Shown in pieces: positions 12,818-20,871 of a stretch of 24,500 nt of DNA. Location: positions 1 through 24,500 of the forward strand of contig CAAEAE010000167.1 of the NCBI GenBank assembly GCA_900753715.1. The letters run 5' to 3'. The stretch is from an uncultured Roseburia sp. GTDB taxonomy: Bacteria; Bacillota_A; Clostridia; Lachnospirales; Lachnospiraceae. The notes under the pieces are model-generated. The model was not told the origin of the DNA. It did not search any database and saw only the letters and a list, made by a program, of their open reading frames with translations. Within the stretch, counting starts at the first letter, position 1. Every line of letters starts with the position of its first letter. The position numbers and the translations under genes are program-made.

Positions 12818-14946
12818 ACCTGTTCCGGTGGCAGTTCTTCCGCCTCGAGAATCACAACCGTGCGGGGCGGAACGGTTAAATACTTTCCGCCCCTGAAATC
12901 AGTCTGTGCCGCCATGTCCTTGCCGTCTGCATACTCTACATAGGTATTCATACAAAGCTTCCATCGCATTCCATACGGCAGATCCGGAAGCTGCATACCA
13001 AGCGGCTCCCAGAATGCATTCATCCCATAGAACACAATGTCATCCCGTTTGTCCTGTGCATCCCTTCCGGCATACATAATTCCAATCAAATGACTGTTGT
13101 TGTCCGTGCGCACATTCCACGGGCTTCCGTTATGAATCGTAATCTCTCCCCAGCCACAGGACGCCTGTTTCGTGGATTTGCGTATAATCGGATGCTTTTT
13201 ACGGAATGCAATCATATAGCGGAAGAAATCATGGATTCCTTTGTATTCCTCAAGTCGGTTCCAGTCCAGCCAGGAAATGATATTATCCTGACAGTAGGCA
13301 TTGTTATTTCCAAACTGCGTATTACAGAACTCGTCTCCTGCATAAAACATTGCCGGTCCCCTGCTGCACATCAACGTTGCAAACGCATTTTTTATCATAC
13401 GTCTTCTGAGCCCCTTAATCTGCGGGTCGTCCGTCTCGCCCTCTGCGCCGCAGTTCCAGCTGTTTCCGTTATTATCTCCGTCTGTATTGTTCCAGCCGTT
13501 TTTCTCATTATGCTTCTGATTATAAGCGTAAAGGTCGTATAACGTAAATCCGTCATGGCAGGTAAGGAAGTTCACGGAAGCGCTCTCGCCGCGGTGCATC
13601 GGGTCGTACAAATCCCTTGAACCGGTAATTCTTGTGATGGCGGTTCCTGCGAGTCCGTCGTCTCCTTTTAAGAAACGGCGCATATCGTCCCTGTATTTGC
13701 CGTTCCACTCTGCCCAGCGGCTCCAGGACGGGAAATTTCCAACCTGATAGAGACCACCGGCATCCCATGCCTCGGCAATCAGCTTTACTTTTCCAAGAAT
13801 CGGGTCACAGGCAAGGCTTTGCAGAATCGGCGGATGCTCTATGGGTGCTCCGTTCTGTCCACGGCTTAAAATGGAGGCAAGGTCGAAACGGAATCCATCC
13901 ACGCGGTACTCTGTCACCCAGTATCTTAAGCAGTCTACAATAAAACGGCTCACGACCGGATGATTGCAGTTCATGACATTCCCGCATCCGCTAAAGTTGT
14001 AGTAGAACCCTTCCGGTGTCAGCATATAATAAATGTCGTTGTCGATTCCCTTAAAAGAGAAGTTCGGGCCGTGCTCGTTGCCCTCGGCGGTATGGTTAAA
14101 TACAACATCTAAGATTACTTCGATTCCATTTTCTTTTAATTCCAGAATCAGGCGTTTTAACTCTTCGCCCTCATGGTTATGCTCCTCCACAGAGGTATAC
14201 CCGGTATTTGGTGCGAAAAAGCAGACCGTGTTATAGCCCCAATAGTTATAAAGGCGCTCTCCGCCCTCCATACGGTTGCCTTCCATCTCATCAAACTCAA
14301 AAATCGGCATCAGCTCAACCGCATTGACGCCCAAATCGCGCAGATACGGAATTTTCTGGCGAAGTCCCTCATACGTTCCAGGTGCCGTAACACCTGAAGA
14401 TGCATCCTTCGTAAATCCACGCACATGCATTTCATAAATAATCAAGTCCTCAAACGGCGTCTCAAGCTGTCTCGTATTGCCCCAGTCAAAGCTGTTCTGC
14501 ACAACTCTCGCATGATAGACAAAATCTTTGCCGCCTTCCGGTTTCTCACCCCAATGCCGCTGTCCGGTGACAGCTTTCGCATATGGGTCAAGAAGTACGT
14601 TATCCTTATGAAAAAGTTTTCCCTTTGCCGGATTATATTCCCCGTCAAGCTGGAACGCATACTCAAATTCATCCATGCGCAGTCCGAACACAAACATGGA
14701 AAATGTGTTTCCGATGTGGTAAGACTCCGGATAGCGCAGTCTTGCATATGGTTCTGACTCGTGCGGACGGAATAAAAGCAGGGTACAGCTTGTCGCTCCG
14801 AAGGAATGAATGGTAAAGCTGACACCATTTTGTGCAAGACAGGCTCCTTCCTTATTATAAAAACCCGGTCGTACCAGAAATCCTTCGATTTCATCTAACG
14901 GCTGCAGTCCGTTCCAATGTCCAAGTTCATTATTGATTTTCTGCAT
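12814..14946 (-). CDS. glgX: Glycogen debranching enzyme (isoamylase, GH13)
   Basis: A 710-residue glycoside hydrolase family 13 protein that cleaves alpha-1,6 branches of glycogen or limit dextrin. An N-terminal CBM48-like domain (about 20-140) precedes the barrel. Conserved regions: DVVFNHTAEG (280-289), DGFRFD with nucleophile D355, IAEAWD with acid/base E392, and CHDG with H464/D465. A C-terminal beta domain ends TVVILEAEE. The frame is open to 15081, but 14946 is chosen because AAGGAGA stands before it and the CBM48 begins soon after. It overlaps the aldolase gene by 17 bases, suggesting coupled translation. No signal peptide, so it works in the cytoplasm on stored glycogen. Confidence 0.92.
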   Translation of the reverse strand: MQKINNELGHWNGLQPLDEIEGFLVRPGFYNKEGACLAQNGVSFTIHSFGATSCTLLLFRPHESEPYARLRYPESYHIGNTFSMFVFGLRMDEFEYAFQLDGEYNPAKGKLFHKDNVLLDPYAKAVTGQRHWGEKPEGGKDFVYHARVVQNSFDWGNTRQLETPFEDLIIYEMHVRGFTKDASSGVTAPGTYEGLRQKIPYLRDLGVNAVELMPIFEFDEMEGNRMEGGERLYNYWGYNTVCFFAPNTGYTSVEEHNHEGEELKRLILELKENGIEVILDVVFNHTAEGNEHGPNFSFKGIDNDIYYMLTPEGFYYNFSGCGNVMNCNHPVVSRFIVDCLRYWVTEYRVDGFRFDLASILSRGQNGAPIEHPPILQSLACDPILGKVKLIAEAWDAGGLYQVGNFPSWSRWAEWNGKYRDDMRRFLKGDDGLAGTAITRITGSRDLYDPMHRGESASVNFLTCHDGFTLYDLYAYNQKHNEKNGWNNTDGDNNGNSWNCGAEGETDDPQIKGLRRRMIKNAFATLMCSRGPAMFYAGDEFCNTQFGNNNAYCQDNIISWLDWNRLEEYKGIHDFFRYMIAFRKKHPIIRKSTKQASCGWGEITIHNGSPWNVRTDNNSHLIGIMYAGRDAQDKRDDIVFYGMNAFWEPLGMQLPDLPYGMRWKLCMNTYVEYADGKDMAAQTDFRGGKYLTVPPRTVVILEAEELPPEQV

Positions 14947-15676
14947 GCTCGTCTCTCCTTCCACAGTCGTTTCCGTCTCGTCTGCCATCTGTGCTGTATT
15001 TTTTGTAGCCGGGGTGTTTTCCACTGAGTTTATAATAGTTTTTCCTAAGGTCCACAAGGCGTTCGATATTTTCCCTGTCAATTTCCTCTGCTCCTCCTAA
15101 CAAGTGTGCGGTCAGTGTAATTTTGGCAAACTGTTCTAATGTTTCCATCCGGTAATACGCCGTGTATACATCCGCTCCGACCGTTACCGCCCCATGATTT
15201 TTTAAAAGAATCGCATCATGTTCCGGCAGATACGGTGCAATCGCATCCGGTATCTCCGGTGTGGACGGCGTTCCGTACGGTGCAATCGGCACTGAGCCGA
15301 GTGATAAAACTGTCTCTATCATAGAATACTCATCTAACGGCACATTTGCCACTGCAAATCCGGTTGCCACCGGCGGGTGCGCGTGCACGACCGCGCCGAC
15401 ATCCTCGCGTTCCTTATAACAGCGAAAGTGCATTTTCATTTCTGAAGAAGGACGGTAGCCGCCCTCTGCCGCAAGAATTTTCCCATCTGCATCAATCTGT
15501 ACGATTTTTTCCGGCGTCACAAAGCTTTTGGAGATGCCGGTCGGCGTTGCTAAAAATGTTCCGTCCGGAAGTTTTAACGAAACATTGCCGTCGTTAGACG
15601 CTACCCAGCCAAGCTGCCACATCTTGTGGCACACATCGCAGATTGCTTCCCTCTCTTTCATCCATTCCAGTTCCAT
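14930..15676 (-). CDS. Class II aldolase/adducin family (fuculose-phosphate aldolase-like)
   Basis: A 248-residue protein. The family includes L-fuculose-1-phosphate aldolase and L-ribulose-5-phosphate 4-epimerase, Zn-dependent enzymes acting on sugar phosphates. Visible are the phosphate-binding segment WVASNDGNVSLKL (24-36), the catalytic-type SSEMKMH (77-83, E79), and the zinc histidines H98 and H100 (VHAHPP) and H161 (KNHGAV). All are present, so it should be active. The C-terminal 25 residues after HPGYKKYS are polar and coincide with the ribosome binding region of the next gene, probably an unconserved tail. AAAGGG lies about 12 bases before the ATG. It precedes the debranching enzyme in a two-gene operon. 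Fuculose versus another substrate cannot be decided. Confidence 0.85.
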   Translation of the reverse strand: MELEWMKEREAICDVCHKMWQLGWVASNDGNVSLKLPDGTFLATPTGISKSFVTPEKIVQIDADGKILAAEGGYRPSSEMKMHFRCYKEREDVGAVVHAHPPVATGFAVANVPLDEYSMIETVLSLGSVPIAPYGTPSTPEIPDAIAPYLPEHDAILLKNHGAVTVGADVYTAYYRMETLEQFAKITLTAHLLGGAEEIDRENIERLVDLRKNYYKLSGKHPGYKKYSTDGRRDGNDCGRRDEHAENQ

Positions 15677-15787
15677 TTGTATCTACACCCTTTCTATGGT
15701 CTTATCGCTTCTTAGTGTTCCCTGTTTGGCTTTCCCGAATCGCCCAACTGTGCTATACTGATAAAAAAATGGAAAGAAGGACTATCA

Positions 15788-16801
15788 ATGATGCCAACCA
15801 CAATCCATGTTTCTTCCGATTCTGCTGCCGATACCCCGTTTCACAGTATTAATGAAGCGCTTCTTAGCCTTCCCTGTGACAGCAGCGCACCTGTAACGAT
15901 TGCGCTTTCGCCCGGTATCTACTATGAAAAAGTCACTGTCCGCCATCCATATGTGACAATTGTCGGCACCGGCACTTCTCCGGCAGATACCATTATCCGC
16001 TATGACGATTATGCTAATTTTATCATGTCTGACGGAAAAAAGCGAGGTACTTTTCGCTCTTACACCCTGTTTGTGGACGCGCACGATGTGATGCTTCGCA
16101 ACCTGACCGTAGAAAATGCCTCCGGCGATTCCGAAACGCATGGACAGGCGATTGCGCTCTATGCGGACGGCGACCGTTTTACGGCAGACTGCTGCCGCCT
16201 CATCGGGCATCAGGACACCCTTTTTACGGCGCCTCTTCCGCCCAAAGAATTACAGCCGGACGGATTCTTAGGTCCCAAGCAGACGGCTCCCCGCACGATG
16301 GGCAGGCACTACTACAAAAACTGTTATATCTGCGGTGATGTCGATTTCATCTTCGGCGGTGCCACTGCCTATTTTGAGGACTGCACCATCGAATCTCTGC
16401 CGAGAAAAGAACAAGAGCAGAATGACCACAACACCTCCACAAATGCTTCCGGCGGATTTATCCACGGCTACGTGACCGCCGCATCCACCCCTGAGGGCGA
16501 AGAATACGGCTATGTTTTCTCCCACTGCCGCTTGATTTCAAATGGCTGTCCCGACGGCAGTGTTTACCTCGGACGCCCGTGGAGAGAGTATGCGCACACC
16601 GTGTTTTTAGACTGCTCCTTTGGTCCGCACATCAATCCGGCACTCTTCCACGACTGGAACAAAGAGGCTGCAAGAAAAACCATTTTTTATGCAGTAAATG
16701 ACAGTTCTTTCCAGGAAAGAGCGCCGTTTGTCAGACTTCTGACACCGGAAGAAGCAGATCATTTTTCCCGTGAAAAAGTGCTTGGCGGAAAATGGGATTG
16801 A
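15788..16801 (+). CDS. Pectinesterase (CE8), no signal peptide
   Basis: A 337-residue carbohydrate esterase family 8 protein that removes methyl groups from pectin or oligogalacturonate. The right-handed beta-helix core carries all catalytic motifs: HGQAIAL (Q120), GHQDTLF (140-146, D143), GDVDFIFG (183-190, D186 nucleophile) and LGRPW (261-265, R263). A loop insertion around 147-170 and another around 203-220 differ from plant enzymes. The N-terminus MMPTTIHVSSDSAADTPFHS is not a signal peptide, so it is probably cytoplasmic and acts on imported oligomers. AAGAAGG lies 7 bases before the ATG. It diverges from the aldolase gene; no pectate lyase or galacturonate genes are alongside. Confidence 0.92.
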   Translation: MMPTTIHVSSDSAADTPFHSINEALLSLPCDSSAPVTIALSPGIYYEKVTVRHPYVTIVGTGTSPADTIIRYDDYANFIMSDGKKRGTFRSYTLFVDAHDVMLRNLTVENASGDSETHGQAIALYADGDRFTADCCRLIGHQDTLFTAPLPPKELQPDGFLGPKQTAPRTMGRHYYKNCYICGDVDFIFGGATAYFEDCTIESLPRKEQEQNDHNTSTNASGGFIHGYVTAASTPEGEEYGYVFSHCRLISNGCPDGSVYLGRPWREYAHTVFLDCSFGPHINPALFHDWNKEAARKTIFYAVNDSSFQERAPFVRLLTPEEADHFSREKVLGGKWD

Positions 16802-16857
16802 TGTTACAATAGGTGCTATAAGAAAACGTGAAAAGCATTTAGAAAAGGAGATTTCAT

Positions 16858-17010
16858 ATGGATGAGAAAGTTTATAAGACCATGGGTTCTGCCGGCGCTT
16901 CAAGCCTCGCCGTCGGAATCTGTGTTCTCACCGGCGGAATTGCCGCAGGCATCCTTTTAATCGTAAATGGTGCCCGGCTTTTAAAGAATAAATCCCGGCT
17001 GATATTTTAA
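16858..17010 (+). CDS. Small single-helix membrane protein (50 aa)
   Basis: A 50-codon gene with an AAAGGAG ribosome binding site seven bases upstream and a strong terminator 20 bases after its stop. The protein MDEKVYKTMGSAGASSLAVG continues into one hydrophobic segment (about 15-37) and ends in a basic tail (ARLLKNKSRLIF). I recall similar short proteins being widespread in Lachnospiraceae genomes but know of no function. It lies 56 bases after the pectinesterase and may be read from the same transcript or an independent start. The pairing of a good ribosome site, codon structure and terminator makes it a real gene. Confidence 0.75.
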   Translation: MDEKVYKTMGSAGASSLAVGICVLTGGIAAGILLIVNGARLLKNKSRLIF

Positions 17011-17030
17011 TCTGGGCAAAGAACACCGGT

Positions 17031-17070
17031 ATCCCATCAAAGCGAATCCGTTTTGGTGGGATGTTTTTTT
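17031..17070 (+). terminator. Intrinsic terminator after the 50-aa gene
   Basis: Arms ATCCCATCAAA and TTTGGTGGGAT pair over 11 bp (one G-U) and are followed by G and seven T on the + strand. Confidence 0.85.
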
Positions 17071-17085
17071 GTCATCATTTTTTGT

Positions 17086-17102
17086 TATAGGTTTATCCTA
17101 TA
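17086..17102. promoter_or_regulatory. Dyad upstream of the metNIQ promoter
   Basis: An inverted repeat TATAGG, 5 bases, CCTATA, centred about 30 bases before the -35 box. Interrupted dyads of this size upstream of a promoter are typical of LysR-type activator sites. No regulator gene is adjacent, so the binding protein is unknown. Confidence 0.35.
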
Positions 17103-17123
17103 GCGTGTAATCGGCTTCTTGTA

Positions 17124-17153
17124 TTAACACTTTTTTCTTCTGGGAGATATAAT
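17124..17153 (+). promoter_or_regulatory. Promoter for metNIQ
   Basis: -35 TTAACA (17124-17129), an 18-base spacer and a perfect -10 TATAAT (17148-17153). The leader is about 45 bases, too short for a SAM (S-box) riboswitch, and none is seen. Confidence 0.75.
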
Positions 17154-17203
17154 AATCCCTGTACAAAAAAAGACGTCTATTTTTTGAAAGGAACTATTCA
17201 CTT

Positions 17204-18259
17204 ATGTCTGCAATCGAAGTACATCATTTATATAAGACCTTTGAGCAAAAGGGCAGCCGCGTAGAAGCACTGAAGGACATTTCCTTAGAAATTGAATCCG
17301 GCGACATCTACGGTATTATCGGTATGTCCGGTGCCGGAAAAAGCACCCTGGTGCGCTGCTTAAATTATCTGGAACGTCCCACCGAGGGTTCGGTGCTCAT
17401 CAACGGTCAGGATTTGGCAAACCTTACGGAGCGGCAGCTTCGTGCACAGCGCAGTGACATTGCAATGATTTTCCAGCATTTCAATCTGCTGATGCAAAAA
17501 AATGTCTTAGACAACGTCTGTTTCCCAATGCGGATACAGGGCGTAAAAAAATCCGAGGCAAGGGCACGTGCCTTAGAGCTGCTGGAAACAGTCGGACTTG
17601 CTGAGAAGGCAAAGTCTTATCCATCCCAGCTTTCCGGTGGTCAAAAACAGCGTGTTGCCATCGCAAGAGCACTTGCAAGCAATCCAAAGATTCTGCTGTG
17701 TGACGAGGCGACCAGTGCCTTGGACCCGCAGACTACTGCCTCGATTCTGGACCTGTTAAAAGACATTAACCAGAAATTTGGCATCACGATGGTCGTCATC
17801 ACACATCAGATGTCCGTTATCCGTGAAATCTGCGGTCATGTGGCAATCATCGAAAATGGTCAGCTTGTGGAACAGGGCAGGGTCGCAGATATCTTTAACC
17901 ATCCAAAGTCCAAAGTAGCGCGGGATTTGATTTTTAAGGACCGCCCTGCAGGCAGCTGGGAAGGCGATACGGACTGGAATGGCGAAAGCCGTCAGCTTGA
18001 CCGGCTCATTGAAGATAAAAAGCTGCGCATCGTGTTTTCCGAGAACTCGGCATTTGAACCTGTCATTGCAAATATGGTGTTAAAATTCGGTGTCCCGGTA
18101 AATATTCTTCGCGCAGATACGAAAAACGTAGGTGGTGTTGCAAAAGGCGAGATGATTTTAGGTCTCCCACCGGAAGCAGAACTGCAGCAGCAGATGGAAC
18201 AGTATCTCGTAGAAAAAGGCTTGGAAATTGAGGAGGTGACCGGCGATGTGGACGAGTGA
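17204..18259 (+). CDS. metN: Methionine ABC transporter, ATP-binding subunit
   Basis: A 351-residue ATPase that powers methionine uptake. Walker A is GMSGAGKST (40-48), Q-loop in IFQHFNLL, signature LSGGQKQR (about 143), Walker B ILLCDEATSALD, and the H-loop is ITHQ. After the ATPase domain a C-terminal ACT-like NIL domain (about 265-345) is present; in this family it binds methionine and inhibits transport when the amino acid is abundant. It is the first gene of metN-metI-metQ, has an AAAGGA ribosome binding site and its own promoter. Its end overlaps metI by 14 bases. Full length, no missing motifs. Confidence 0.95.
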   Translation: MSAIEVHHLYKTFEQKGSRVEALKDISLEIESGDIYGIIGMSGAGKSTLVRCLNYLERPTEGSVLINGQDLANLTERQLRAQRSDIAMIFQHFNLLMQKNVLDNVCFPMRIQGVKKSEARARALELLETVGLAEKAKSYPSQLSGGQKQRVAIARALASNPKILLCDEATSALDPQTTASILDLLKDINQKFGITMVVITHQMSVIREICGHVAIIENGQLVEQGRVADIFNHPKSKVARDLIFKDRPAGSWEGDTDWNGESRQLDRLIEDKKLRIVFSENSAFEPVIANMVLKFGVPVNILRADTKNVGGVAKGEMILGLPPEAELQQQMEQYLVEKGLEIEEVTGDVDE

Positions 18260-18905
18260 AGTGACACAGATGATTATCAAAGGAATCGGTGAGACCTTAT
18301 ACATGGTATTAGCCTCCACCGCAGCCGGCTACTTATTTGGTCTGCCGGTCGGCATCCTGCTTGCCGTGACAGACAAGGACGGCATCAAACCAAATGCCAT
18401 CTGTTACAAAATATTGGATGCGATTTCCAATATTATCCGCAGTATTCCGTTTTTGATTCTGCTGATTTTATTGATTCCTTTTACCAGAGCTTTGATTGGA
18501 AAAAGTTACGGCCCGACAGCCACTATCGTTTCTCTTGTGGTTGCGGCAATTCCATTCATTGCACGAATGGTAGAGTCTTCCCTCAAGGAAGTGGATCCCG
18601 GTGTCATTGAGGCGGCACGCTCCATGGGCGCAAGCACTTTTACCATTATCACAAAGGTCCTCCTTGTGGAGGCAAGAACTTCCCTTATCGTGGGAAGCAC
18701 CATTGCAATCGGTACGATACTCGGATATTCCGCCATGGCTGGCGCAGTCGGCGGCGGCGGTCTCGGCGATCTGGCAGTCCGTTACGGCTACTACCGCTGG
18801 CAGACAGACATCATGATTGTGACCGTTATTTTACTGATTGTATTGGTACAGATTTTCCAGACTGTTGGCATGCGCCTGGCATCCCGTCTGGACAAACGTA
18901 AATAA
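18246..18905 (+). CDS. metI: Methionine ABC transporter, permease subunit
   Basis: A 219-residue inner-membrane permease with about five transmembrane helices. The coupling loop that docks on MetN is present as VIEAARSMGASTFTIITKVL (about 120-139, EAA motif). The end MRLASRLDKRK is basic and cytoplasmic. Strong GGAGGTGA ribosome binding site lies within metN, and the genes overlap by 14 bases, so translation is coupled. Two permease copies assemble with two MetN and the lipoprotein MetQ. Confidence 0.95.
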   Translation: MWTSEVTQMIIKGIGETLYMVLASTAAGYLFGLPVGILLAVTDKDGIKPNAICYKILDAISNIIRSIPFLILLILLIPFTRALIGKSYGPTATIVSLVVAAIPFIARMVESSLKEVDPGVIEAARSMGASTFTIITKVLLVEARTSLIVGSTIAIGTILGYSAMAGAVGGGGLGDLAVRYGYYRWQTDIMIVTVILLIVLVQIFQTVGMRLASRLDKRK

Positions 18906-18970
18906 TCCGGGCAAAGAGGAGAATGAAAAAATTTATCGCACACCGTGCGTGTGCAGAAATGAGGATGATT

Positions 18971-19891
18971 ATGAAAAAGAGATTATTAACAAGCATTTTA
19001 GTTGGTGTATTAACCCTTGGTACTTTAGCTGGCTGCGGCAGCTCCAATAAGCCGGCTGCTGATGCTGGAACCTCAGATGAACCGGCAAAAACCACTACAG
19101 AAACTGCCGGCACCGAATCAGCTGATGCAGCAGACGCAAAAGATGCTGACTCCACTGAGGGCGGCACCATTACCGTAGCCGCTTCCGCAACACCTCATGC
19201 TGAAATTTTAGAGCAGGCAAAACCGATTTTAGCAGAGCAGGGATGGGATTTGCAGATTACCGTATTTGATGATTATGTGATTCCTAATAATGTAGTAGAA
19301 AGTGGTGAGTTTGATGCAAACTACTTCCAGCACATCCCTTACTTAGAGCAGTTTAACGAGGAACAGGGAACGCATCTGGTAAATGCCGGCGGTATCCACT
19401 ATGAGCCATTCGGTATCTACCCGGGAACCAAGAATGAACTTTCCGAATTAACCGAGGGCGATGTCATTGCCATTCCAAACGATACCACAAACGAGGCAAG
19501 AGCACTTCTGCTGTTACAGGCAAACGGTGTCATTACCTTAAAAGACGGTGCCGGTCTTACCGCTACCATCAATGACATTGAAGAGAACCCATACAACGTT
19601 ACCTTTAAAGAGTTAGAGGCTGCACAGGTTGCCCGTGTCGTACCGGAGGTTGCCTTCGTCGTATTAAACGGTAACTATGCACTTCAGGCTGGTTTCTCTG
19701 TTGCAAAAGATGCCATCGCTTACGAAACATCCGATTCCGAAGCAGCTCAGACTTATGTAAATGTCATCGCTGTCAAAGAGGGCAACGAAAATGCTCCTGG
19801 CATCCAGGCACTCGTAAACGTTTTAAAATCCGATGAAATCAAACAGTACATCAACGACACCTACGACGGTGCAGTAATTCCTTTTGAATAA
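18971..19891 (+). CDS. metQ: Methionine-binding lipoprotein (NlpA family)
   Basis: A 306-residue substrate-binding lipoprotein that delivers methionine to MetNI. The signal MKKRLLTSILVGVLTLGT ends in lipobox LAGC; a Ser/Ala/Thr/Asp-rich linker (about 27-62) precedes the NlpA domain, seen in TITVAASATPHAEILEQAKP, DANYFQHIPYLEQF and AIPNDTTNEARALLLLQ. The frame is open from 18923 with a GAGGAG site only one base before that ATG; I prefer 18971 because GAGG is correctly spaced and the signal peptide then starts at residue 1. The two starts are separated by a GCACAC/GTGTGC hairpin (18939-18955). Last gene of the operon, followed by a strong terminator. Confidence 0.93.
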   Translation: MKKRLLTSILVGVLTLGTLAGCGSSNKPAADAGTSDEPAKTTTETAGTESADAADAKDADSTEGGTITVAASATPHAEILEQAKPILAEQGWDLQITVFDDYVIPNNVVESGEFDANYFQHIPYLEQFNEEQGTHLVNAGGIHYEPFGIYPGTKNELSELTEGDVIAIPNDTTNEARALLLLQANGVITLKDGAGLTATINDIEENPYNVTFKELEAAQVARVVPEVAFVVLNGNYALQAGFSVAKDAIAYETSDSEAAQTYVNVIAVKEGNENAPGIQALVNVLKSDEIKQYINDTYDGAVIPFE

Positions 19892-19911
19892 GAGCTTGTA
19901 GATGAAAAAAT

Positions 19912-19950
19912 GGCAGGTATACACGAAAATGATGTATACCTGCCGTTTTT
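19912..19950. terminator. Bidirectional terminator between metQ and XRE gene
   Basis: A perfect 12-bp stem (GGCAGGTATACA with TGTATACCTGCC) and a 9-base loop. It is followed by G and six T on the + strand and by A and six T on the - strand, so it can end both converging transcripts. Confidence 0.92.
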
Positions 19951-19991
19951 TCTCATACCCCCCTTATAGGTAAATAGCATTATTCCTTTTT

Positions 19992-20741
19992 TCAACGCAT
20001 AAACACTGCAATTCCTGCCAGTGCATCTAAATCGCCCTTCTGTATCATTGCCGCTGCAAGGCGCTGCACTGTCTGTTTGGACAGAAATGGAGCAAGACCT
20101 GTCAAATCCTCCAGGTCGATTTCTCCGTCGCTCTCTATTGCAAGCGTTACCACATCATCGAGTGTCTCTTTCGACAGAAATGGAGCAAGACCTGCCACAT
20201 CATCAATATCGGCATTTCCACTTGAAATTGCTTTTTTCACCAGACGGTCTAATGCCTCCTTCGATAAAAACGGAGCGATTTCACAGAGTTCATCCAAAAA
20301 GCAGGATTCATCACTGACATTTTCCGCAAACTGTTCTAACATTTCTTCCGATAAAAACGGGGCAAGACCCGCAAGGTCTGAAAGGTCCACGTCTTTTGCT
20401 TCCTTTATCATCTGCCCAAGGATATCCTCTGTCTGCTTTGGCGGAAGAATCGGCGCTACATCCACCAGCTCTTCCATATCCATCTCTTTCGGTTCTTCTC
20501 CTTTTATCATGTCTTCGACAACTTTTGCCTTGTCATTATTTCCGAGAAGCTCCTCCACCGAACAGCCGAGTACGGTCGAAAGTTCCCCAAGCTTTGAAAT
20601 GTCCGGCATGGAATTTCCTCTCTCCCAGTTTGACACTGCCTGATAGCTGATGCCAAGTGCATCTGCAAGCTGCATCTGTGTCAGATTTTTCTCCATTCTT
20701 TTCTGCTTAATAATTTTTGCTACATTCATCGTATCAAACAT
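19992..20741 (-). CDS. XRE-family regulator with tandem APFLS helical repeats
   Basis: A 249-residue protein in two parts. Residues 6-65 are a Cro/C1-type helix-turn-helix (KQKRMEKNLTQMQLADALGI, then SYQAVSNWERGNSMPD). Residues 90-249 consist of about six copies of a 28-31 residue repeat, each with a core A-P-F-L-S after a small acidic helix (starts of the core at 96, 127, 156, 186, 217, with a degenerate AVFM at 245). The DNA of neighbouring copies is partly near-identical, so the array grew by recent duplication. The repeats resemble helical hairpins suited to protein or ligand contact, with no known function I can name. The start at 20741 (GAGAGGG eight bases upstream) is preferred to an open frame up to 20888, which would cross the promoter. 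Regulated targets unknown. Confidence 0.85.
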   Translation of the reverse strand: MFDTMNVAKIIKQKRMEKNLTQMQLADALGISYQAVSNWERGNSMPDISKLGELSTVLGCSVEELLGNNDKAKVVEDMIKGEEPKEMDMEELVDVAPILPPKQTEDILGQMIKEAKDVDLSDLAGLAPFLSEEMLEQFAENVSDESCFLDELCEIAPFLSKEALDRLVKKAISSGNADIDDVAGLAPFLSKETLDDVVTLAIESDGEIDLEDLTGLAPFLSKQTVQRLAAAMIQKGDLDALAGIAVFMR

Positions 20742-20763
20742 ATTCTTTTCCCTCTCTATTTCC

Positions 20764-20787
20764 TTCCCGCAGGACGTCCTGCGGGAA
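20764..20787. promoter_or_regulatory. Perfect 24-bp palindrome in the XRE leader
   Basis: Uninterrupted 12-bp arms, TTCCCGCAGGAC and its complement. It lies 23 bases before the XRE start codon and just downstream of the predicted transcription start. It can be an operator for the regulator itself, or form a hairpin in the mRNA next to the ribosome binding site. No T-run follows, so it is not a terminator. Confidence 0.6.
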
Positions 20788-20811
20788 CTCTGTCTCTCTA
20801 CCGGTGAATTC

Positions 20812-20840
20812 ATTGTAGCAAATGAATGGATTTTTTTCAA
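20812..20840 (-). promoter_or_regulatory. Promoter for the XRE gene
   Basis: On the - strand, -35 TTGAAA (20835-20840), a 17-base spacer and -10 TACAAT (20812-20817). Transcription would begin near 20805, placing the palindrome in the leader. Confidence 0.7.
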
Positions 20841-20871
20841 ACAAGCAGTGCTTGAGCGGCATCGTAAGACA

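Noticed and set aside
14947..15081. N-terminal extension of the debranching enzyme
   Set aside because: It overlaps the aldolase by 150 bases and is polar and unlike the family; the AAGGAGA site favours 14946.
20077..20643. 188-residue Ser-rich frame on the + strand
   Set aside because: Antisense of the APFLS repeats of the XRE gene; the repetition in it is inherited from the real gene.
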